Assembly: GCF_003584645.1 (NCBI RefSeq)
Contig: NZ_AP017928.1
Coordinates: 4,478,833 to 4,542,832, forward strand
Length of the DNA: 64,000 nucleotides
Source: Methylocaldum marinum
GTDB lineage: Bacteria; Pseudomonadota; Gammaproteobacteria; Methylococcales; Methylococcaceae
Direction of reading: 5' to 3'
A program made the position numbers and the translations under genes. Position 1 is the first letter of the stretch. Every line of letters begins with the position of its first letter. The notes under the pieces are model-generated. The model had not been told where the DNA came from. It did no database searches and worked only from the letters and a program-made list of their open reading frames with translations. This document shows, one piece after another, positions 1 through 6,050 of this stretch.

Positions 1-1303
1 CCTTTTAGCTCTGAAATCCCGGTTCTAGCCGGTTTTCATCCCCCCGCTTGGGGGTTCTTGCCGCCTTTCGGCGAATTTTGGGCAGACGCCCGCCTAGGCC
101 GTCGACCATCGCCAGCCGAACAGCCCACCCAACCGGGTCAGGTTGTAGGCGGCGAAAGTGAACACGGTCTGGGCCGCCACCTTCTTCAAACCCCGGAACC
201 GGGTCTGGCGTAACCCGCCCACGGTCTTCGACCACCCGAAGATTTCTTCCACCCGCTTGCGCCTCTTCAGGCTGGTCCGGTAGCCGGCGTGTCGGGTGGT
301 GCGGCCATCGATGGCGGAGCCTTTTTCCTTCCGGGCGACATGCGGCGTGACCCGCTGCTCCCGGAGAGCTTGCACGAACTCCGGCACGTCGTAAGCCTTG
401 TCCGCCCCGACCGTCGCGCCGGGCTTCGTGACGGTGCGACCGATCATGATCTTGGCCGCGTCCCGTTCCGCCGTGCCGGTGGCGTGAGTCACCTCGACAT
501 CCACGACCAGGCCGGTCCGGTTTTCCATCAGGGCATGGCCCATGAAGCACAGTTGAGCTTTATCCCCTTCGCTTTTCTTGTAAAGGCGAGCCTCCGGATC
601 AGTGGTCGAGGCGTGGGTCGCGTTGGAGCGCTTTTCGCCCTTGAAATCGACGGACGGATTCCGGCCGCCGTCCTCCGGCGGAGGCGAGCTGCCATCCTTT
701 TTCACAAAGCTCTTCATGGAGGCCCACGCCTGGATCAGCGTGCCGTCCACCGAGAAATGCTCGTCCGACAAAAGGTCCTGCCATTCCGCCAGCAACACGA
801 CCCGCTCGAAAAACAGCCGGGAAATCCGCTCGTTCAGCAACCGATCCCGGTTGGCGCTGAAGGTGGAGTGGTCCCAGACCTCGGCATCCAGGGTCAGCCC
901 GACAAACCAGCGGTACAAAAGATTGAATTCGATCTGCTGGACCAACTGCCGCTCGGAGCGGACAGAGAACAAGACTTGGATGAGACTGGCGCGCAGCAGC
1001 CGCTCCGGCGGAATCGATTCCCGGCCGGTCCGGGCATAGAGGGCATCAAATTCCGAGTCCAGCGTGGTCAGCAGAATGTCGACCACGGCCCGGAGCTTCC
1101 GAAGGGGATGATCCTTGGGAATCCGGTCTTCCAAGGTTCGGTAGCTGAAGAGTTCTTGCTGGGTGATGTCGGCGCCGCGCATGAAAGAGTCCAAAGTATC
1201 TTGAAATGATATCATTTTGCCATGACAAACAATCGGTTATGCCTATTTTATGCGATCCATCCAACGAATTCATGCGGCTTCCGGGGCCGAGAAAATCAAC
1301 AGC
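1..1303 (-). mobile_element. IS5-like insertion sequence, ends not resolved
   Basis: This block holds one DDE transposase gene and short flanks. I could not match a terminal inverted repeat between the window edge and the bases just before the CRISPR array, so both borders are estimates and the left end may lie outside the window. The right side runs straight into a CRISPR repeat whose first bases are altered, which suggests that the element or an adjacent deletion cut the array here. Confidence 0.6.
94..1215 (-). CDS. IS5-like family DDE transposase
   Basis: A 373-residue transposase that would cut and join the ends of its insertion sequence. The N-terminal part (about residues 30-140) matches the IS5-type transposase N-terminal domain, including IPPERLLRASLIQVLFSVRS and the FSANRDRLL stretch. 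The catalytic triad is visible: Asp in SVDGTLIQAWAS (about 157), Asp in VGADKAYD and Glu in RKRVEEIFGWSKT, which lies in the usual Y-(2)-R-(3)-E-like context. Its length is normal for the group and the frame has no break, so the element could still be active. It sits next to a CRISPR array and may have removed its leader. The family is certain to the level of IS5-like; I cannot name the subgroup. Confidence 0.9.
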   Translation of the reverse strand: MISFQDTLDSFMRGADITQQELFSYRTLEDRIPKDHPLRKLRAVVDILLTTLDSEFDALYARTGRESIPPERLLRASLIQVLFSVRSERQLVQQIEFNLLYRWFVGLTLDAEVWDHSTFSANRDRLLNERISRLFFERVVLLAEWQDLLSDEHFSVDGTLIQAWASMKSFVKKDGSSPPPEDGGRNPSVDFKGEKRSNATHASTTDPEARLYKKSEGDKAQLCFMGHALMENRTGLVVDVEVTHATGTAERDAAKIMIGRTVTKPGATVGADKAYDVPEFVQALREQRVTPHVARKEKGSAIDGRTTRHAGYRTSLKRRKRVEEIFGWSKTVGGLRQTRFRGLKKVAAQTVFTFAAYNLTRLGGLFGWRWSTA

Positions 1304-1829
1304 CTGTTAATCCCTTCTTTATCAGGTCTCGATTCAAACCTGCGGAAGGGGATGAATGGGGACTACAAATACAGTCTTAATCCCTTCTTTATCAGGTCTC
1401 GATTCAAACTTTAATACCGGATGAATTCGCCGACGAATTCGTGTCTTAATCCCTTCTTTATCAGGTCTCGATTCAAACTCCGCGTATCCCATGCTGCACT
1501 TGTTCGACTCAACGGTCTTAATCCCTTCTTTATCAGGTCTCGATTCAAACTGAACACGATGATTAAATTAAGAGAGCGCGGAAGGTCTTAATCCCTTCTT
1601 TATCAGGTCTCGATTCAAACTTTAATACCGGATGAATTCGCCGACGAATTCGTGTCTTAATCCCTTCTTTATCAGGTCTCGATTCAAACCGCCGCAGACG
1701 CTAAGGTTTCCGCAGACTACGACGTCTTAATCCCTTCTTTATCAGGTCTCGATTCAAACTGTCCCGCCGGCGGCAACCCGGGCGGATCTCCACGTCTTAA
1801 TCCCTTCTTTATCAGGTCTCGATTCAAAC
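1304..1829 (+). CRISPR. CRISPR array, 8 repeats and 7 spacers
   Basis: A 36-bp repeat beginning GTCTTAATCCC and ending GTCTCGATTCAAAC recurs at 1304, 1374, 1443, 1515, 1585, 1654, 1724 and 1794. Spacers are 33-36 bp. Repeats 2-8 are identical to one another; repeat 1 differs at its first and third bases (CTG for GTC). The repeat end ATTCAAAC resembles the ATTGAAAC 8-nt tag of type I and III crRNAs, which points to plus-strand transcription toward the cmr genes. On that reading the leader should lie left of 1304, where only IS-related sequence is found. Spacer 2 (1410-1442) and spacer 5 (1621-1653) are identical. I saw no match of any spacer elsewhere in the window. Confidence 0.98.
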
Positions 1830-1933
1830 AGCTCGCGTCTAAAACACCTCCATATTCAATGGCTTACAAAGGGGGTTGTAGAAAAATCCGTTCACCGAAA
1901 AGTTAGCGTCGAGTGATGGCCGTTTTCGGGTCT

Positions 1934-3013
1934 TCATGCGGGAAGAATCTCCAGCAATTCGGCGGTTCCGTTTTGCAAACGGACTCTGACTCGGGCTACC
2001 AATTCCTTGGCTTTCGCCTTGTCCTGCCGGCGTTTCGATCCCAACGCGTCGAACAACGCCTTGGCCTCACACCGGACGGCTCTTTGGGAAGTCGTTTCGG
2101 CAATCATTTCACGAGTGCTCACGTTGTAGGACACCCCGGCGTTTTCCCAAATCTCTTCTTCGACTGCGGCAAGTTCAGGTTCGGCGGCTTTCGCGGAGCG
2201 TCTCAGCGCGCCATATCCTACCGCGGTTTTGGCGCCGAAACCCAGCCAGTCGAAGGCATGGCCGAAGGCGGCGCGGAGCAGGGTTTGCCAATGTCCCTCG
2301 GGCCAGTCGGCCGGTAGCCGCGAAACATCGCACTCGACATGGAAGGTGAAGCCGGTTTTCGCCGGAACGGTGAGGAAGAAAATCGGTATCGGACTGTAGC
2401 AATCGGCGGGCGTTTTTCCTTCCTGATAGTACGGTCCGTAATGCGGATTCATGATATCGGCCGCGAGCGAATCGCATCGCGGAAAGACATCCCAGAAACT
2501 CAAGGCACCGCGGGTATGTTCATTTTCTCGGTCGTCGGTTTCTTTTCCGAACAGGATGTCGATGGCGACCCGGCTCCAGCCTTGACTGCCTTCGCCGAAC
2601 ACATCCTTGCTCAGCTCTTCGGCGGCCTTGCGCAGAACGCCTTTGATACCGGAACCCGGCAGGTACGGAAGGCCATAAGGATTGAGAAAGGCCATGCCGT
2701 TTTCCAGAGGATGCTCGATGCCGGTGCCGCTGACGAAGGGCGAGATGCTTTCCGTATCCAAGGTCAGGACGCTTTCGCCGAGTTGGCGCGCATGTTCGCG
2801 TTGCCTGTCGAGAACGGCATCGCGCAGACGGACCGTGCTGTCCGGAAACTTTCGAAACGTGCCGTTCAAGGTCTCGGGCTTGACGTTTTCCACGCGCTTC
2901 CAATCCCGTTCCGGCTCCCAGAAAGCGCCGTAAAGCGTGTACCGATGCCCCGGCGGGCAATCGGAAAACTCGGAATCGCGGGCGAGATAGTCGGGTACGG
3001 CGGGTTTTGCCAT
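1934..3013 (-). CDS. cmr6: type III-B CRISPR RAMP protein Cmr6
   Basis: A 359-residue RAMP-fold subunit at the 3' end of the Cmr effector operon. Cmr6 caps the Cmr4 backbone near the crRNA 3' end in family structures. The RAMP signature is clear: the ligand-type loop LPYLPGSGIKGVLRKAAEEL (about residues 116-135), followed by GALSFWDVFP and a late glycine-rich stretch FDWLGFGAKTAVGYG. A strong ribosome site, AGGAGG, precedes the ATG by 5 bases and supports this start. It follows cmr5 by 9 bp, so the two are co-transcribed. The stop lies about 100 bp from the CRISPR array, which converges on it. Nothing looks damaged. Confidence 0.95.
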   Translation of the reverse strand: MAKPAVPDYLARDSEFSDCPPGHRYTLYGAFWEPERDWKRVENVKPETLNGTFRKFPDSTVRLRDAVLDRQREHARQLGESVLTLDTESISPFVSGTGIEHPLENGMAFLNPYGLPYLPGSGIKGVLRKAAEELSKDVFGEGSQGWSRVAIDILFGKETDDRENEHTRGALSFWDVFPRCDSLAADIMNPHYGPYYQEGKTPADCYSPIPIFFLTVPAKTGFTFHVECDVSRLPADWPEGHWQTLLRAAFGHAFDWLGFGAKTAVGYGALRRSAKAAEPELAAVEEEIWENAGVSYNVSTREMIAETTSQRAVRCEAKALFDALGSKRRQDKAKAKELVARVRVRLQNGTAELLEILPA

Positions 3014-3022
3014 GCTCGCCTC

Positions 3023-3364
3023 CTAGGCTAACGCCGCCGCGAACTGGCGTATCCATTTGAGTACCGCCAGGGCTTCTTCGGTCGCAAGGCGGTATCTGGC
3101 CGAACCGGCTTGGTGCAACTCGGCCATCGTACCTGCAAAGGAAGCGTCGCCGACAATGGCGCGTTGCCGCAGCCATTCGCAAAGGTGACGGTTCAAAGAC
3201 AGATGGTGTTCTTTCCCCTTGCTTTGATAGAACGCTAAAGCCTGCATCAGTCCGTTGTTCATGATGAGCGCCGGGGCGCCTTTGGCGAGATTCTTGTAAT
3301 CGCTGGTGCAGCGCTGGACTTTTTCCCAGGCGAATGCTGCGCGTTGTTGTTCGAGGGTTTGCAT
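3023..3364 (-). CDS. cmr5: type III-B CRISPR small subunit Cmr5
   Basis: A 113-residue helical protein, the usual size for Cmr5, which lines the target-RNA channel of the Cmr complex. The family pattern is visible: N-terminal QRAAFAWEKVQ, the AYxxLAKG-like segment TSDYKNLAKGAPALIMNNGL, and LAFYQSKGKEHHLSLNRHL before a C-terminal helix ending VLKWIRQFAAAL. The ribosome site is weak (GGAACTG), so translation may depend on local coupling, although a 119-bp gap with a palindromic repeat separates it from cmr4. It ends 9 bp before cmr6. Confidence 0.93.
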   Translation of the reverse strand: MQTLEQQRAAFAWEKVQRCTSDYKNLAKGAPALIMNNGLMQALAFYQSKGKEHHLSLNRHLCEWLRQRAIVGDASFAGTMAELHQAGSARYRLATEEALAVLKWIRQFAAALA

Positions 3365-3439
3365 ATTTTCAGTTCCCTATGGAGTTTCTTGTTCGGTTGG
3401 ATACATCATCGCGAACGATGCGCTTTACTTCGTGCAGCA

Positions 3440-3487
3440 CATCCTACGGGCTGTTTCGGTGGGTTACGCTGCGCTAACCCACCCTAC
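3440..3487. repeat. short palindromic interspersed repeat between cmr4 and cmr5
   Basis: The palindrome GTGGGTTACGCTGCGCTAAC (3459-3478) continues with CCACCCTACGA. The reverse strand reads TAGGGTGGGTTAGCG, and this TAG is the stop codon of cmr4. The same core, GGTGGGTTACG...CCTAACCC, occurs inside the larger repeats near 14.6, 16.1 and 20.5 kb. It can fold as a hairpin and may attenuate transcription between cmr4 and cmr5. Confidence 0.75.
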
Positions 3488-4413
3488 GACACGGCGGTGA
3501 CGACGATCTGGCCGCGGCTCGTGGTGGCGTCGCCGCCCACTTGCAGCGCTTGCCCGTCTAGCCCTGGAATGCCTTCGCCGCCCTGGAGCACGATTCTCAT
3601 CACGTCCTCGGCCCGCATGGCGCCCTTGCCGCTGCGCTCGGACGAAGCCATAAGCGGGGCGATCAATAGCGATTCCGGCGGCAGGTTTTCCGTGTAGAAG
3701 AGGCCGCCGTCCTCGGCTGTGCCTTTGTCATTGTGGATGCGCACATGCGGCTCGACCACAGTGGCGTTTTTGACGTAATAGCCGAAATCCTCGTCCGGCA
3801 GCAGCACCAGGTCGTGCTTGAGCTTCTCCCGGAAGAACGCGTAGGCCTCGCTCGAAGGCAGGGCATGCTCGGCCAGCCAGTCGGCGATGTCGTTCATCTC
3901 CGGAGCGGCCTCGGCGACATGCTCGAACGACTCCAAGTGGAGCGGCTTACCGTTTTCCACCGGCGCTCCGTCGGTGACGACGCGGCAAAAGCCTTCCTTC
4001 ACCTCCGGAATTTTCCAGGGGACTTCGATGCCGAGCAGGTTCAAGGTTCTTGCCGTTCTCGCCAGGGCCGTCGGCGAACTCGCATAGACGTAGGCCCGTC
4101 GGGTACAGCGTACCGGGAAGGCGACCAACTGGGCGTCGCCGAAGCTGATCGCGCCGGCATGCAGGTCGGCGCTGCCGGCATCCGGGCCGAATAACCGGTC
4201 GAGCAGGCTGTTCTTGCCGTTTCCATCGGCACCGTTCAGCGCCGTCCAGGCGCGATGACGAACCGCGCCCTTGAGTCCGGACCCCGCGAACAGCGGATAT
4301 TCGGTGTGACGTTCGCGCTGGATGGGGTTGTCGATCAGGCCGACGGCGGTGCCGGCGCCCATGTGTACCGGGCTGATGCAGTAGAGAAAGAGAGCGGATT
4401 GGGCTTGGTACAT
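3484..4413 (-). CDS. cmr4: type III-B CRISPR backbone RAMP protein Cmr4
   Basis: A 309-residue RAMP protein. In the family Cmr4 forms the filament backbone and its thumb Asp cleaves target RNA every 6 nt. Features: N-terminal ALFLYCISPVHMGAGTAVGL, the loop YPLFAGSGLKGAVRHRAW, ISFGDAQLVAFPVRCTRRAY, and a C-terminal glycine-rich GLDGQALQVGGDATTSRGQI. I start it at 4413, where AGGAGA sits 9 bases upstream; the open frame extends further up but that part lacks family character. The catalytic Asp is expected just before the FGD/AISFGDA region; I could not assign it with certainty. The stop codon lies in a palindromic repeat that follows directly, so the original C-terminus may have been trimmed slightly. 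Confidence 0.95.
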   Translation of the reverse strand: MYQAQSALFLYCISPVHMGAGTAVGLIDNPIQRERHTEYPLFAGSGLKGAVRHRAWTALNGADGNGKNSLLDRLFGPDAGSADLHAGAISFGDAQLVAFPVRCTRRAYVYASSPTALARTARTLNLLGIEVPWKIPEVKEGFCRVVTDGAPVENGKPLHLESFEHVAEAAPEMNDIADWLAEHALPSSEAYAFFREKLKHDLVLLPDEDFGYYVKNATVVEPHVRIHNDKGTAEDGGLFYTENLPPESLLIAPLMASSERSGKGAMRAEDVMRIVLQGGEGIPGLDGQALQVGGDATTSRGQIVVTAVS

Positions 4414-4447
4414 GAGATCGTATCTCCTGTTGTTGATTCTTCTTCGG

Positions 4448-5590
4448 TTAGGCCGGCCAGGCCGCAATGTGAATGAGATTGAAGCCCTCCGCCCAACGTG
4501 AGCGCCGGGCCTGATGCTGCGCAATTTCGAGACCTTCCTTAGCAAGCTCGCGGAGCGCTTCCACCGGGCCTTCGAATTGATCCAGCCAGTACACCGAACC
4601 GACCGGCACGGCGCGAAGAGCCGGTTTCGGCTGCCGGCGGGCCAGGTCCCAGCCGCTCACCACGGTATTGCGGCTGACTGCCGCGGATACCAGCCGAGCC
4701 GAACAGCCGCCGGGACCTCGCCAACGATTGTTTCCATCGGTGCCGGGCAAGCGCCAGCCGTCCTCGAACAGTCCCGGCGATGCCAGCACGAGGCGAAAGC
4801 GCCGGTCGCGGATGATGGCGTTCCAGTCCGGCTCCGGCCATTCGACGTCCACCGGCCGCACGGCGGCGGCGCGGCCGTCGCCGCCGAGCCGCAGCAGCCC
4901 TTCCGCGGGTAGGCGTCCATCCGCACCGGCCACCCTAACCAGAAAGCCGACGCCCCCACACAAAGCCACGGTCTCGGCGGTGTACAGCAGGCCCTCTGCG
5001 GCGACGGCCCGTCCCGGTTCGAGCGAGATACCCAGGCGCGGATCGTGTTTCCAGAGTTCCGAACTCGGCACGAAATGTTCCTTTCGCAGGGAATCCCGTC
5101 GGAGGTAAGCCTTCCATCCGGCCTGGTTCAGCCAAAGGCCGCCCTTGGGTTTGGCAGGTCCGTCGCTACTCAGCGCCGGCAGGCGGGACAAGGGATAGCC
5201 GGAGCGAAGTCCGGGCGGGGGTTCCCTCGGCGCCAGGTACGCGGCATCGCTCGCATCGTCTTCGGTCACCACGACATCCGCCGGCAGCGGATAGCAAGGG
5301 TCGATTTTTCCGTCGGTCCGCCGCGCCAGGGTAAAGGATGCGATGCGGAATGAACCGGGCGTGTCGGGCGTTCCCAGGATTTGGTGTAGGGCAGGATCGG
5401 CCAGCGGTTCATTGTTTGCAAAGGTCCGCAAGTCGGCGCCCGCATCGGCCAGCATGCGCGAGCGGATGGCGCCCGCCGCCAGCGACGGCCAGGGCGGCAT
5501 CAGCGCCTCGCCGTGCGCTCCGGCGCCGTCGAACAGTTTGTTGCCGCGCAAATAGAGCACGTCCAGAGGTTCGAGAAACAGATCATTCAT
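4448..5590 (-). CDS. cmr3: type III-B CRISPR protein Cmr3
   Basis: A 380-residue Cmr3-family RAMP protein, which with Cas10 holds the 5' tag of the crRNA. The N-terminus FLEPLDVLYLRGNKLFDG and LMPPWPSLAAGAIRSRML is characteristic; later GVGFLVRVAGADGRLP and a C-terminal VSGWDLARRQPKPALRAVP-PVGSVYW stretch (the RAMP glycine-rich region) match the family. I chose the ATG at 5590, directly ahead of the conserved motif. An earlier ATG at 5641 overlaps the stop of the nucleotidyltransferase gene (ATGA) and would add 17 residues and couple the two genes. Cmr4 begins 34 bp after the stop. Confidence 0.93.
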   Translation of the reverse strand: MNDLFLEPLDVLYLRGNKLFDGAGAHGEALMPPWPSLAAGAIRSRMLADAGADLRTFANNEPLADPALHQILGTPDTPGSFRIASFTLARRTDGKIDPCYPLPADVVVTEDDASDAAYLAPREPPPGLRSGYPLSRLPALSSDGPAKPKGGLWLNQAGWKAYLRRDSLRKEHFVPSSELWKHDPRLGISLEPGRAVAAEGLLYTAETVALCGGVGFLVRVAGADGRLPAEGLLRLGGDGRAAAVRPVDVEWPEPDWNAIIRDRRFRLVLASPGLFEDGWRLPGTDGNNRWRGPGGCSARLVSAAVSRNTVVSGWDLARRQPKPALRAVPVGSVYWLDQFEGPVEALRELAKEGLEIAQHQARRSRWAEGFNLIHIAAWPA

Positions 5591-5637
5591 GCCGGTCGTC
5601 CTTCGGTTCGGTGGCGAAAAGCGGAGCGAAACGTCTT

Positions 5638-5922
5638 TCATAGGGGTACGGCCTCCCGCAAAACGCGCTCTTTCAGCAAAGGGGGGAGCGCGGATTCGGT
5701 GACCACATCGACCCGGCGCCCCAGCAGCTCTTGGAGATCCATCAGCAAGGCGCCGAGATCGAGCGCGGAAGCCGTCTCGCCGAGGTCCACCAGAAAATCC
5801 ACATCGCTATCGACGGTAGCGGTTCCGCGCGCCATGGAGCCGAACAGATGTACGTGACGTACGCCATGACGGCGGGCCAGTTTCAGGATTTCGTCACGAT
5901 GTTCTTCAATCAGTGGGTCCAT
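5638..5922 (-). CDS. MNT-family nucleotidyltransferase (MntA-like), inside the cmr operon
   Basis: A 94-residue minimal nucleotidyltransferase. The catalytic signature is intact: HLFGSMARGTATVDSDVDFL, i.e. GS-x-AR-G followed by the D-x-D metal-binding pair, then VDVVTESAL as the third-Asp region. In MntA/HepT modules this enzyme AMPylates and neutralises the neighbouring HEPN RNase toxin. Here I find no HEPN frame on either side: the repeat-bearing cmr2 3' end precedes it and cmr3 follows. It is therefore an orphan antitoxin, an ancillary Cmr gene, or the survivor of a lost toxin-antitoxin pair. An in-frame ATG at 5949 is also possible. Confidence 0.88.
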   Translation of the reverse strand: MDPLIEEHRDEILKLARRHGVRHVHLFGSMARGTATVDSDVDFLVDLGETASALDLGALLMDLQELLGRRVDVVTESALPPLLKERVLREAVPL

Positions 5923-5980
5923 GGCGTTTCCGTTCGGAGAATGTTTCAAAACTTAGCGTCGTTCTTGTTTTCTTTTTGTA

Positions 5981-6050
5981 GGATGCGGTGAGGAACGAAC
6001 CGCATCGCTCGCGACCGATGCGGTTCCCTGCGGTCACCGCATCCCAGGGT
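5981..6050. repeat. interspersed palindromic repeat overlapping the cmr2 3' end
   Basis: The left arm TAGGATGCGGTGAGGAACGA (5980-5999) continues ACCGCATCG, and the right arm reads CGATGCGGTTCCCTGCGGTC then ACCGCATCC. The two arms pair to form a long hairpin. A related copy is near 10.61-10.67 kb, just outside the other end of the cmr operon. The cmr2 stop (6034) lies inside it, so the last residues of Cmr2 are encoded by repeat sequence. Confidence 0.8.

Noticed and set aside
1340..1829. Self-targeting by the spacers within this window
   Set aside because: Reading each spacer against the window gave no convincing match on either strand; a whole-genome search would be needed to go further.
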